Source of the DNA: Bacillota bacterium
GTDB lineage: Bacteria > Bacillota > SHA-98 > Ch115 > JABLXJ01
Direction of reading: 5' to 3'
DNA length: 64,000 bases
NCBI GenBank assembly: GCA_013178125.1
Contig: JABLXJ010000001.1
Coordinates: forward strand, 62,001 to 126,000
Numbering within the stretch: the first letter of the stretch is position 1; every line of letters starts with the position of its first letter. Below the pieces are notes generated by a model. That model saw only the letters and a program-made list of their open reading frames with translations, was not told where the DNA came from and did no database searches. Made by a program: the position numbers and the translations under genes. Of the stretch, positions 1 to 7,955 are shown in pieces.

Positions 1-2
1 GA

Positions 3-458
3 GGGGGTTGCTTCGGCGAAATGTCCCTTCTCGACGGGCTTCCCCGTTCTGCCGCTGCGCAGGCGCTCGAAGATTCAAAGCTTCTCATTCTACCTAGGGA
101 GGATTTCCTTAAGCTCCTTACGTCAAACCCGCAGATCGCCCTGAAGATCATCCGAGTCCTGACAGCGCGTCTTCGCGAGGCGGACCAGCAAATTGAATAT
201 CTCGCTTTCGGGGATGCAAGGGGCAGGGTGGCGTCCATCCTTCTCGACCTCTTTCAGAAACATGCGAAGCTCGGGCCCGATGGGTACACGATTGATATCA
301 GGCTTACGCATCAGGAACTTGCCAATCTCTCCGGAGTTACTAGGGAAACAGCAAGCCGTATCTTATCGGAATTTGAAGAAGATGGTTTAATCCGGATCCA
401 AGGAAGGAACATCCTCATCTCAAGCGAGAAGGGTCTTCGTTGCTTGATCTCTTTCTGA
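3..458 (+). CDS. Crp/Fnr family transcriptional regulator, 3' part
   Basis: C-terminal 151 residues of a Crp/Fnr-type DNA-binding regulator. The frame is open to the window edge, and the first visible residues (GGCFGEMSLLDG) match the conserved end of the cyclic-nucleotide-like beta barrel (usual form GxxFGEMSLLDG), so the true start lies upstream and the ATG at 21 is internal. Next come the dimerisation helix (around window residues 45-65) and a winged helix-turn-helix containing LTHQELANLSGVTRETASR, the Fnr-type recognition helix. No Fnr-type cysteine cluster is visible in this part, but the N-terminus is missing, so the effector cannot be inferred. About 225 bases follow before the next gene; a TATAAT-like box lies at 589-594 with no clear -35. 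Confidence 0.9.
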   Translation, partial: GGCFGEMSLLDGLPRSAAAQALEDSKLLILPREDFLKLLTSNPQIALKIIRVLTARLREADQQIEYLAFGDARGRVASILLDLFQKHAKLGPDGYTIDIRLTHQELANLSGVTRETASRILSEFEEDGLIRIQGRNILISSEKGLRCLISF

Positions 459-682
459 TTCTTTAACCTCCTATGCCCCCAGGCCTTTTATGATCCTGCG
501 CCCCTTTACCCTCCGCCCCTTCCGATCCTGTGATGAAAAACACAAATCTTCTGTGACCGGGCCCACAAACTCAGCTCCCTTTGAGACCTATAATGAAATA
601 AAGAGTTAAGGCAACCAAGGTAAAGGTCCCAAAGTCGAAAAAGGCGGGGCGCCGAAAATTATATTGAGGAGGTCGGAGGTCA

Positions 683-1525
683 ATGAAGGTAGAATGGACT
701 GAAGGGAGCATCAACTGGTTCAAAACCTTGGTGGTGTTAACAGCATTGACTTTGCTGGGTCTAACGGTGCTGTGCGGACAAGCAGCATATGCAGGTGGCT
801 TCGGGGTTAAAATTGGAGGTGGAGGTAGCGGAGGAGCCAAGATCAGCGGAGAGTCCAGTGGAGGGATAGTGACGGGAAGCGGGGGGTCTGGAGCAACCAC
901 CGCTGGGGAGGCTTCGGCAAAGGCGGAAGTGGATGTGAAGGTTGAAGTTGATGAGGATAACCCAGGGACGGAGGTTGAGGAAAATAAGGAGAACGAAGCA
1001 GCGACAAATGAAGCAGCGATAAATAAAGAGGCCATCAATAGTGAGGGTAATGAGGGCGTTTCAATAAATAACGAGTCAGGGGTAGGGACGGGCGCAGGAG
1101 CTTCAATGGAAATCAATGTTCAATCCTTGGCGACAGATACAGATATTAATAAGCAAGTGGAAGCGTTCTGTACGAGGATTCGCGCTATGAAAGAAATATC
1201 TGCGCAGGTGCGGACCAGGCTGGAAGCGCAGCTTCGAGAGGAATTGAGGGCGATATATGGAGCCCATGAATCTCTCACTCCTGTAAATGCCCGGGCCAGA
1301 ACGCAGGCTAACATTGAGGCGTGTATAAGGGCAGCGATGCGGGCGGACTATTCCGCGGAGGATGCTGCAAAGATAGCAGCGGGGGTGCAGGGCGCCGTCC
1401 TCTCGGGGGTAGATGTTGCGACTGCAGAGCAGGTCGCTCTTGAAGGTATAGCCGGGGGCCGCACTGCGGCAGAGATTCGGGCCGAGCTCGAAACCAGGGC
1501 CCGGCTTGCGGCCGGGAATAAATAG
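683..1525 (+). CDS. Secreted glycine/serine- and Glu/Asn-rich protein of unknown function
   Basis: I do not recognise a named family. The 280-residue product starts at an ATG preceded by GAGGAGG and GGAGG. Residues 1-36 form a signal peptide: a hydrophobic run near 14-30, then an Ala-x-Ala-like end at QAAYAGG. Residues 37-75 are glycine-rich and low in complexity. Residues 80-130 are rich in Glu, Asn and Val (mostly acidic). Residues 150-280 form a helical, alanine-rich region with a repeated-looking pattern and two cysteines. The layout (export signal, disordered acidic linker, helical C-terminus) suggests a cell-surface or spore-associated protein. It shares the secreted acidic style of the gene at 60368-61003, but no alignment is evident by eye. 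Confidence 0.75.
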   Translation: MKVEWTEGSINWFKTLVVLTALTLLGLTVLCGQAAYAGGFGVKIGGGGSGGAKISGESSGGIVTGSGGSGATTAGEASAKAEVDVKVEVDEDNPGTEVEENKENEAATNEAAINKEAINSEGNEGVSINNESGVGTGAGASMEINVQSLATDTDINKQVEAFCTRIRAMKEISAQVRTRLEAQLREELRAIYGAHESLTPVNARARTQANIEACIRAAMRADYSAEDAAKIAAGVQGAVLSGVDVATAEQVALEGIAGGRTAAEIRAELETRARLAAGNK

Positions 1526-1533
1526 GTATTGAC

Positions 1534-1610
1534 AGGCAGGCAGGAGAGGCAGGCAGGTGGCAGACCCCCTGGCCTGCCGTCCCTTCTCCCTCGCCTGCTA
1601 GACGCGACCT
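1534..1610 (+). repeat. Short tandem repeat with inverted-repeat potential after the secreted-protein gene
   Basis: A GGCAGGCAGG block occurs twice with a 13-base period around 1536-1558 and is followed by GGCCTGCC and GCCTGC. It can therefore fold into an imperfect G+C-rich hairpin just after the stop codon at 1525. It has no T-tract, so calling it a terminator is only an inference. Confidence 0.4.
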
Positions 1611-1805
1611 GAATGCAGAAGAGCGGGTGGGAATAAAATAATAATTATTATCCCGGGAATCTGATGTGACGATATATACGGTCCTCCAGACCGTCCCCTG
1701 AATAGCTTTGCAAATAGCCTTGCGTAGCTTGCAAATAGATAGATTGACACGGCGTCAAGAGAATGCTATAATTCAGGCATAGCAATGGTTAATCAGTTCC
1801 GCAGC

Positions 1806-1898
1806 GGAGAGGTACCCAAGCTGGCTGAAGGGGACGGTTTGCTAAACCGTTAGACGGTTAACACCCGTGCGGGGGTTCGAATCCCCCCCTCTCCGCCA
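1806..1898 (+). tRNA. tRNA-Ser (anticodon GCU)
   Basis: The acceptor stem GGAGAGG (1806-1812) pairs with CCTCTCC (1888-1894), followed by discriminator G and an encoded CCA (1896-1898). The anticodon stem ACGGT/ACCGT encloses loop TTGCTAA with anticodon GCT at 1841-1843. There is a long variable arm (TTAGACGGTTAAC region) and a T-arm with GGTTCGAATCC. The long variable arm and G73 are both expected for serine. It reads AGC/AGU codons. Confidence 0.97.
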
Positions 1899-2190
1899 GG
1901 ATATCTTCAGAGATATTGGAAGATGTCATTTGTAATTCAATTCCTGAGCGTTCACTCAGGGATTTATTTTTATCCAGGGATTTTTACCAGGCCCTTGCCC
2001 TCACATAACCTGCGCGATGCCGCTACCCTGCGCCATGCCATCGGGTGCATCAGGATGATTAAGGGCGCCGGGCAACTTGAAATCGCTGAAGAATCGAGGA
2101 ATATTTATACCCAAAGGACATGCCTGCCCGCTCCATAATGCCCAGGGGATGAAATGCCCTGACAAAAGCGCCAAGAACGTAATAAATTCG

Positions 2191-2219
2191 TTGCGTTTGA
2201 AGGAATTCTACTATATAAT
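2191..2219 (+). promoter_or_regulatory. Sigma-A-type promoter of the amino-acid ABC operon
   Basis: TTGCGT (2191-2196) and TATAAT (2214-2219) are separated by 17 bases, about 50 bases upstream of the binding-protein start. The -10 box is perfect and the -35 matches TTGACA at 4 of 6 positions. Confidence 0.6.
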
Positions 2220-2270
2220 GGAGGTGTTTATATTTACTTCCTGGACTAGCATGCGAAGGGGGCAATGGAA

Positions 2271-3014
2271 ATGGGGATGAGAGTCTTTAAACTGGTGGCC
2301 GTGGCGTTGTTGGTGTTGCTGGTGGCCGGGACAGGCTATGCAAAACCAGTCCTCAAGGTGGGGACCGACCCGACCTATGAGCCTTTTGAAAACAAGGATG
2401 ACAAGGGGAATTTCTACGGTTTTGATATCGATCTAATGAAAATGATAGGCGAGGAGCTGGACATGGAGATCCAGTTCCAGGCGGTATCGTGGGATGGTAT
2501 AATCCCCGGCCTGCAGAACGGGAATTATGATTGCCTGATATCCGCAATGACCATCACTAAAGAAAGGCAGGCCATGATCAATTTCTCCGATCCTTACTTC
2601 AGGGCCGGCCAGCTCATCTTGGTGAGAAAATCAAATACCACCATCAAGAGCGAGAAGGACCTGGCCGGGAAGGCCGTAGCTGTCCAAAATGGGACCACCG
2701 CTGACCTGGAGGTCTCAAAGATCAAGGCGACCAGGGTGAAGCGGTTTGGAACAAACCCCGAGGCTATCCTGGAGCTCAAGAATGGTGGAGCGGATGCCGC
2801 GGTCATGGATGACTTCGTTGCCCGGCGCGCTGCCCAGAGGAACCCGGATTTGAAGCTTGTCAGCGATGAGCCCTTCACCGCTGAGTATTACGGGATAGGT
2901 GTCAGGAAGGGCAATGACAAGCTCCTGGAGATGATCAACAAAGCCCTGGCCACGCTTAAGAAGAACGGAAAGCTCGATGCACTTTATGATAGTTACTTCG
3001 GCAAGGGTAAATGA
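2271..3014 (+). CDS. Polar amino-acid ABC transporter, substrate-binding protein
   Basis: Extracytoplasmic solute-binding protein, family 3 (HisJ/GlnH type). It starts with a hydrophobic export signal ending near GTGYAKP, then has the family hallmarks GTDPTYEPFE and YGFDIDLMKMIGEEL and the second-lobe pattern GKAVAVQNGTTAD; it ends with LYDSYFGKGK. At about 247 residues it has the usual length. Start choice: GAAGGGGG at 2255-2262 is well spaced for ATG 2271; ATG 2265 and 2277 are alternatives. No lipobox cysteine is seen, so anchoring is unclear. It heads an operon with the permease (3136) and ATPase (4148), with a stem-loop in between. The exact amino acid is not readable from sequence. Confidence 0.92.
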   Translation: MGMRVFKLVAVALLVLLVAGTGYAKPVLKVGTDPTYEPFENKDDKGNFYGFDIDLMKMIGEELDMEIQFQAVSWDGIIPGLQNGNYDCLISAMTITKERQAMINFSDPYFRAGQLILVRKSNTTIKSEKDLAGKAVAVQNGTTADLEVSKIKATRVKRFGTNPEAILELKNGGADAAVMDDFVARRAAQRNPDLKLVSDEPFTAEYYGIGVRKGNDKLLEMINKALATLKKNGKLDALYDSYFGKGK

Positions 3015-3037
3015 AAAATCAATTGGAAGTCCGGCAT

Positions 3038-3112
3038 AGGGGGTGGATATGCAGCGTAGCCGCGCTGGGTGCATGGCTACGCTGCGCATGGCTACGCTAC
3101 ATATGCCCCCCT
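3038..3112 (+). other. Stem-loop between binding-protein and permease genes
   Basis: Outer arms AGGGGG...ATATG (3038-3051) and CATATGCCCCCCT (3100-3112) enclose an 11-base perfect pair, GCAGCGTAGCC (3051-3061) with GGCTACGCTGC (3075-3085). GCATGGCTACGCT is repeated directly at 3071-3083 and 3086-3098, giving alternative pairings. It lies just after the binding-protein stop, a place where hairpins commonly raise binding-protein transcript over permease transcript. Confidence 0.55.
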
Positions 3113-3135
3113 GTGTGACTGCAGGTCAGGGTCGC

Positions 3136-4161
3136 ATGATGAGAATTCGCTCAATCCTGTTGCGGATTGTTGCAGTCTTATGCCTCGGTCTACTCTTTAC
3201 TCTACTCTTTGGTCTACTCCCTAGTCTATTCCCGGGTTCGTCGTTGAGCAGCGCGGCCGGGAAGGGTTCTGCCCGCCTCTCAGTGGTATCTACACCTGAA
3301 GGGGCAGAGGTCTGGATCAACGGGGAAAATACAGGATTTAAAACCCCTCACACATTTGAGAGCGTACGTCCTGGCGATTATAGGATCGAGGTCAGGATGA
3401 GGGATTACAGGCCTGAGATACGCTCAGTAAGCCTGGCTCCCGGGGATGATAGATCTATAACATTCTACCCTGCCATTCGTTCTCACATCTTTATCTGGGG
3501 AATCATACCGGCCCTGCTGGCAGGGGCAGCCATGACCTTGCTGCTCACTGTAATAGCCGTGGGCGATGGAATCATAATTGGAACACTTGTGGGCATAGGC
3601 CGGGTAATTCATAACCGGATTTTGAGGACGATCTGTGGTGCCTACGTCGATTTCTTCCGCGGTACCCCACTCCTCGTCCAGATATTCATGATACATTTCG
3701 GCCTGCCGCCCGTCCTCGGGCGCCTGCTGCATCGAGCCGAGCCTGTGCCGCTGGACCCGTTTCTTTCTGCGATAGTCGCCCTCAGTATCAACAGCGGCGC
3801 CTATGTTGCGGAGATAGTTAGGGCGGGGATCCAGTCCATAGATAAGGGCCAGATGGAGGCGGCTCGCTCCCTCGGCATGACCTATGGACAGGCGATGCGC
3901 CTCGTGATATTGCCGCAGGCCATGAAGAGGATCATACCGCCTCTCGGAAACGAGTTCATCGCCATGCTTAAAGACTCGTCACTGGTGTCCATAATCGGGA
4001 TGGAGGAGCTCGTGAGAAAGGGCCAGATCATTGTCACCAGATCTTACAGGCCCGAGGACACATGGTTTACTGTGGGATTGGTGTTCCTGTTCATGACCCT
4101 CCCCTTCACCCGGCTGGTTGCCTATTTGGAGAGGAGATTGAGAACCGGTGATCAGGCTTGA
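3136..4161 (+). CDS. Amino-acid ABC transporter permease with N-terminal PEGA domain
   Basis: A two-part membrane protein. Residues 1-35 form a hydrophobic helix. Residues about 46-112 match a PEGA domain, a small beta fold found outside the membrane: [17 protein letters not shown] is its opening and [13 protein letters not shown] its middle. Residues 116-341 are a HisM/GlnP-type permease: [12 protein letters not shown], the [17 protein letters not shown] segment, and the EAA loop [20 protein letters not shown] that contacts the ATPase. Ordinary permeases of this family are about 215-230 residues, so the first ~115 are extra. Start choice: ATG 3136 follows AGGTCAGGG; an earlier in-frame ATG at 3043 lies inside the stem-loop. 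The stop overlaps the ATPase start by 14 bases. Confidence 0.9.
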   Translation: MMRIRSILLRIVAVLCLGLLFTLLFGLLPSLFPGSSLSSAAGKGSARLSVVSTPEGAEVWINGENTGFKTPHTFESVRPGDYRIEVRMRDYRPEIRSVSLAPGDDRSITFYPAIRSHIFIWGIIPALLAGAAMTLLLTVIAVGDGIIIGTLVGIGRVIHNRILRTICGAYVDFFRGTPLLVQIFMIHFGLPPVLGRLLHRAEPVPLDPFLSAIVALSINSGAYVAEIVRAGIQSIDKGQMEAARSLGMTYGQAMRLVILPQAMKRIIPPLGNEFIAMLKDSSLVSIIGMEELVRKGQIIVTRSYRPEDTWFTVGLVFLFMTLPFTRLVAYLERRLRTGDQA

Positions 4162-4870
4162 GAATATCCACAAGAGATTCGGCCATCTTCACGTGCTCCG
4201 GGGCATTTCAGCCAGCGTAGACCAGGGTGAGGTTGTATGCGTGATCGGGCCGAGCGGTTCAGGTAAATCCACCCTCCTGAGGTGTATAAACCTCCTCGAG
4301 AGGCCGAGCGCCGGGCAGATATTCATAGGTGGCCGGGAGATAACCGACCACTTGATCAATGTCAACGAGGTGCGACGGGACATAGGAATGGTATTCCAAC
4401 ATTTTCACCTTTTCCCTCACAGGAAGGTCATAGATAACATCGCGATGGCCCCTATTCACGTGCGCAAGCTGCCGAGAGAGGAGGCTTATGATAAGGCCAT
4501 GGCCCTCCTCGAGCGGGTGGGCCTTACCTCCAAGGCGCATGCCTACCCCGAGCAGCTATCCGGCGGGCAGCAGCAGCGCGTCGCCATCGCAAGGGCCCTG
4601 GCTATGGAGCCCAAGGTCATGCTGTTTGACGAGCCGACTTCCGCCCTCGATCCCGAAATGATCCAGGAGGTTCTCGATGTTATGAAGAACCTGGCCACAG
4701 AGGGCATGACGATGATCGTGGTCACGCACGAGATGGGCTTTGCCAGGGAAGTCGGTGACCGGGTGATCTTCATGGATGATGGCGTCATCGTGGAAGAGGG
4801 CCGCCCCGCGGAGATATTCTCGAATCCGAAGAATGAGCGGACGAAGTCATTTCTAAGCAAGATCCTCTAA
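4148..4870 (+). CDS. Polar amino-acid ABC transporter, ATP-binding protein (GlnQ/HisP type)
   Basis: Cytoplasmic ATPase that powers the importer encoded just upstream. It has Walker [11 protein letters not shown]-loop [10 protein letters not shown], signature LSGGQQQR, Walker [15 protein letters not shown] and H-loop THEMGFARE, all intact, at the usual 240 residues. It starts with GTG at 4148, inside the last codons of the permease gene, consistent with translational coupling. FQHFHLFPH is typical of polar amino-acid transporters. Confidence 0.95.
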   Translation: MIRLENIHKRFGHLHVLRGISASVDQGEVVCVIGPSGSGKSTLLRCINLLERPSAGQIFIGGREITDHLINVNEVRRDIGMVFQHFHLFPHRKVIDNIAMAPIHVRKLPREEAYDKAMALLERVGLTSKAHAYPEQLSGGQQQRVAIARALAMEPKVMLFDEPTSALDPEMIQEVLDVMKNLATEGMTMIVVTHEMGFAREVGDRVIFMDDGVIVEEGRPAEIFSNPKNERTKSFLSKIL

Positions 4871-4921
4871 ACTGTTGATGCGAACCTCCATGGTCGGAGA
4901 CGGAGACGTTGAGGGGAATCA

Positions 4922-5848
4922 ATGAGAAGAGTCACTGCAATATTCCTGCTCCTGCTTACAGCCTTCTTTTGGGGCGGGACCTTCGTTATCGTAAAGGGCG
5001 CGGTGTCGACATTTGACCCGTTTGCCTTCGTGAGCGCGAGATTCGTGGTATCCTTTGCCTTCCTCCTGCTACTGAGGTGGGGAGAGATACGGCGGCTGTG
5101 GAAGGGCCACCTCGCAAGCGGGATAATCCTCGGCATACTTCTCGGGGCGGGGTTCATCTTTCAGACTCTTGGCTTGGAACACACGAGCGCTTCATCTTCC
5201 GGCCTCATAACCGGGATGAACGTTGTATTCGTTGCGATTCTAATATCGGCGACGGCCAGAAAACTGCCGGGCCGCTTGACAGGGCTCGGCGTGGCAAGCG
5301 CTACGGCGGGCCTGTTTCTGGTGACCTGGAAGGGAATGCCCACCATGTCCTGGGGCGACGGCCTGACGCTGGTGTGTGCGATATTCTTTGCCCTTCACAT
5401 AGTAGCCACCGAGAGGCTGGCCAGTGGCAAGAGCGCAGCGGTGCTCACTGGAATCGAGTTTGCGGTGATTGCCTGCGTTTCGGGGCTAATTTCTTTGATC
5501 GTGGAGGGGCACGGGAGAATAGGGCCTCATATAGAGGCGATTATATCATCACCTTCCCTGATGGCTGCCATACTCTATTGCGGTATTCCCGCCGGAGCGC
5601 TAGCCTTCCTTTTTCAGACCCGAGCGCAGCAACGAGTAAGCTCCACCGAGACCGCAATCTGTCTCTCGGCCGAGCCGGTGCTCGCAGCGGCTATTGCGGT
5701 TGGCGTTGGCGAGGACGAGTTCACCTGGAGGATAGTGATCTCGGCCATATTGATCTTTACGGGGATGGTTTTCTCATCCCTCGAGGGCGGTCACTCTGAA
5801 GGCCGGGATACAGGCTATGTTGCTGCTGCGAGATTATCAGACAGTTGA
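4922..5848 (+). CDS. EamA/DMT-family transporter
   Basis: Integral membrane protein of the drug/metabolite transporter superfamily: about ten hydrophobic helices in two repeated EamA units (near residues 5-140 and 148-290). Family marks include the opening FFWGGTFVIVKGA, FVSARFVVSF, LEHTSASSSGLI in the first unit and LSAEPVLAAAIAV in the second. Members export amino acids or metabolites; the substrate cannot be read here. ATG 4922 follows GAGGGG. It lies 51 bases after the ABC ATPase on the same strand, so it may be co-transcribed and could balance the amino-acid importer, which is an inference from position only. Confidence 0.9.
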   Translation: MRRVTAIFLLLLTAFFWGGTFVIVKGAVSTFDPFAFVSARFVVSFAFLLLLRWGEIRRLWKGHLASGIILGILLGAGFIFQTLGLEHTSASSSGLITGMNVVFVAILISATARKLPGRLTGLGVASATAGLFLVTWKGMPTMSWGDGLTLVCAIFFALHIVATERLASGKSAAVLTGIEFAVIACVSGLISLIVEGHGRIGPHIEAIISSPSLMAAILYCGIPAGALAFLFQTRAQQRVSSTETAICLSAEPVLAAAIAVGVGEDEFTWRIVISAILIFTGMVFSSLEGGHSEGRDTGYVAAARLSDS

Positions 5849-6030
5849 CCCGAAAGACAGTTAACCCGAAAATCGGCTCTACCATGGATCTGGCCTGTGA
5901 GTCCCGGTCTCGCCCTATTCTCGTGCCGCCTTTATCCTCACTCCCGTTCTATGGAGACATCCGTCCGGGAGGTTTTTATTCATCATACATCATGGTCATC
6001 ATAGTGGCGCCGCCTGGGCGGCATGGAGGT

Positions 6031-6267
6031 CTATTCAGATTTTAAATTTTTCTCAGTTTTTCGGGCGCTCTCCCGGGCCAGCGCCTCCTCACCTGTTTTT
6101 ACCAGTTTGCGAACCATTTTGCCACCAATCTTCCCCGCCTCGCGGACGCTCAGCTCATCCGGGTCTTTGAGGTCGTCGCTCAGGCCGAGCTGCTCGGTGG
6201 TCTCCCACTTCAGCTTATCAAGGGATTTTTTTGTACGAAGCTCGTCATTGTCCTTCTTGGGTGACAT
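6031..6267 (-). CDS. Alpha/beta-type small acid-soluble spore protein (SASP)
   Basis: A 78-residue protein that coats DNA in dormant spores. The core KWETTEQLGLSDD... and REAGKIGGKMVRKLV match the SASP pattern (K-x-E-x-A-x-E-x-G-x and the N/A-G-x-x-G-G-x-M-x-x-x-x-x segment). Genes of this kind are normally made in the forespore under sigma-G. An upstream GTG at 6276 is in frame, but ATG 6267 has the better placed GGTAGGTG site. The usual GPR protease site has Glu followed by Ile/Phe-Ala; here Glu is followed by Thr-Thr, a departure. It stands alone on the minus strand between plus-strand genes. It is the strongest sign in the window of an endospore former. Confidence 0.85.
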   Translation of the reverse strand: MSPKKDNDELRTKKSLDKLKWETTEQLGLSDDLKDPDELSVREAGKIGGKMVRKLVKTGEEALARESARKTEKNLKSE

Positions 6268-6370
6268 CTCACACACCTACCCCCCGCTGGTTAACATCTA
6301 TTCTTTGCAACTGTGTTCTTTGGGCAGCTGTTCCTTGGTCTTTGGCATTATGATTTCCTTTATGTGGGGA

Positions 6371-6445
6371 GATCATACGCCTGGGGGGATCATACATCCA
6401 ATTATGGTTGACCCCTATGCGCCTGGTTGACCCCTATGGCGCCTG
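6371..6445. repeat. Short direct repeats in the intergenic region 6277-6586
   Basis: GATCATAC occurs twice (6371-6378, 6388-6395), and GGTTGACCCCTATG occurs twice with a 19-base period (6406-6419, 6425-6438). The rest of the 300-base divergent gap shows no gene or clear promoter. Confidence 0.5.
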
Positions 6446-6586
6446 CTGTGGCACCATCAGGGCGAGGCTTATCTTACGTTATATGCAGGAATTTGGGATG
6501 TGGGCGAGGAATATCCATTTCTAGCACCGCGGGTATGGTGCGGGTGCGACAAATGAAGAGGGTGTGAAGAATGTGCGAAGAAGGTG

Positions 6587-6844
6587 ATGAAGGGGATGGA
6601 GAAGAAAAGGATTCTCAAGGAGGATGGGCGTTATCTGATATATTACGAGTTTCCTCGATGCGGGTCTCCCGGAGCTCGACGCTGGACTCCCGGAGTCTCC
6701 GGAGTCCCTGGTCCCGGTCCCGATCCCGCTCATGGTCATGGCCATGGCCATGATCATGGTTCCGGGGAGCCGACAGGTGAGCGACCAGAGACTGTAATAA
6801 ATAGAACAGAGAGAACAAAACAGAACAGAGAGGTCCGAAGATAG
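6587..6844 (+). CDS. Small His-rich-tailed protein of unknown function at head of gal operon
   Basis: A product of about 85 residues. The first third (KKRILKEDGRYLIYYEFPRCG) looks like a conserved small domain. The middle is Pro/Gly/Arg-rich, and then comes a HGHGHGHDHG block (around residues 50-60) that could bind metal. It ends two bases before the galT start, so translation is likely coupled. In-frame starts are GTG 6584, ATG 6587 and ATG 6596; GAAGAAGG precedes the first two. The function is not known to me. Its place in front of a zinc-type galT makes a metal-handling role worth testing, but that is a guess. Confidence 0.6.
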   Translation: MKGMEKKRILKEDGRYLIYYEFPRCGSPGARRWTPGVSGVPGPGPDPAHGHGHGHDHGSGEPTGERPETVINRTERTKQNREVRR

Positions 6845-6846
6845 CT

Positions 6847-7827
6847 ATGTCAGAACTCAGATGGAATCCTATACTCGAGGAATGGGTAGTTACAGCAACG
6901 CACCGCCAGGAGCGGACCTATAAGCCGCCGGCAGACTTTTGTCCACTTTGCCCGACGAAGGACCCGGCCATCCCGACCGAGGTCCCGGCATCGGACTACG
7001 ATATAGTGGTCTTTGAAAACAGGTTCCCTTCGTTTAAGCCCAGCCCTCCTATCCCCGCGGTTGAGCCCACCGGGCTTTACAAAGTCGCCCCCGCGCAGGG
7101 GGTGTGCGAGGTCGTGCTTTACACGCCTGAGCATAGCACCACCCTGACGGATCAGAGCATAGAGAAAATCACCGACCTGGTGGAGGTGTGGACCGATCGT
7201 TACCGGGAGCTCGGAAGCCTGGAATATGTCAAATACGTTATGATTTTTGAAAACAAGGGGGATGTAATCGGGGTTACCCTGCATCACCCGCACGGTCAGA
7301 TATATGCCTTCCCATTTATTCCCCCGCGCCCGGCGAAGGAGCTCGAGTCGTCGGGCAGGCACATAAAAGAGACGGGCCGCTGTCTTTTCTGCGACATGAT
7401 AGGCGAGGAATTGAAGGATGGGAGGCGCCTCGTGGAGGGAAACGAGGATTTTGTCGCATTTATTCCGTTTTTTGCGCGTTACCCATATGAGGTCCACATA
7501 TTCCCGAGGCGCCACAGGAGCAGCCTCCTGGAATTCGAGGAGCCTGAGAGACGGACATTTGCACGGATGTTAAAAACGGTAATGATGGCCTACGACAATC
7601 TATTTGGGTTCTCCTTCCCTTACATGATGATAATGCACCAGGCGCCGACCGACGGTGGGGATTACGCTCACTACCACTTCCACGTGGAATTCTACCCGCC
7701 CTACAGGACCGCCACGAAGCTCAAATACCTGGCGGGGTGCGAGTCCGGTGCAGGCACGTTCATAAACGATACCCTGCCGGAGGAGAAGGCGGAGGAGCTC
7801 AGGCGAAGCAAACCACATTATTTATGA
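6847..7827 (+). CDS. galT: Galactose-1-phosphate uridylyltransferase
   Basis: Leloir pathway enzyme that swaps UMP between UDP-glucose and galactose-1-phosphate, in the cytoplasm. The HIT-type active site HPHGQIYAF holds the catalytic histidine. CPLCPTKD near the N-terminus and CLFCD in the middle look like metal or structural cysteine pairs. The C-terminal half has HYHFHVEFYPP. At 326 residues it is of normal length for the shorter bacterial form. It lies between a small His-rich gene (2-base gap) and galK (about 130-base gap with AT-rich repeats), forming a galactose operon without an epimerase in view. Confidence 0.95.
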   Translation: MSELRWNPILEEWVVTATHRQERTYKPPADFCPLCPTKDPAIPTEVPASDYDIVVFENRFPSFKPSPPIPAVEPTGLYKVAPAQGVCEVVLYTPEHSTTLTDQSIEKITDLVEVWTDRYRELGSLEYVKYVMIFENKGDVIGVTLHHPHGQIYAFPFIPPRPAKELESSGRHIKETGRCLFCDMIGEELKDGRRLVEGNEDFVAFIPFFARYPYEVHIFPRRHRSSLLEFEEPERRTFARMLKTVMMAYDNLFGFSFPYMMIMHQAPTDGGDYAHYHFHVEFYPPYRTATKLKYLAGCESGAGTFINDTLPEEKAEELRRSKPHYL

Positions 7828-7840
7828 GATTTACAAGCTA

Positions 7841-7935
7841 CATTTTAATATGGGTATTCTTTAATATGCATATTCAATTGTTTAATATGGGTATTGATGG
7901 ATATGGACTTTGATATGATATGGGTATTGATGGCA
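7841..7935. repeat. AT-rich short repeats between galT and galK
   Basis: TTTAATATGGGTATT appears twice (about 7845 and 7881), with a variant TTTAATATGCATATT between, and ATATGGGTATTGATGG appears twice (about 7886 and 7919). This repeated tract may be a regulatory or slippage-prone region; its role is not evident. Confidence 0.5.
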
Positions 7936-7955
7936 TGGAGAGGAGAGACCGTAAG

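Noticed and set aside
571-1116. 181-codon minus-strand frame rich in Pro, Ser and Thr
   Set aside because: It mirrors the glycine-rich plus-strand secreted protein, which has a signal peptide and a good ribosome site.
5077-5799. 240-codon plus-strand frame in the EamA region
   Set aside because: It lies inside the transporter gene in another frame and lacks hydrophobic pattern or ribosome site.
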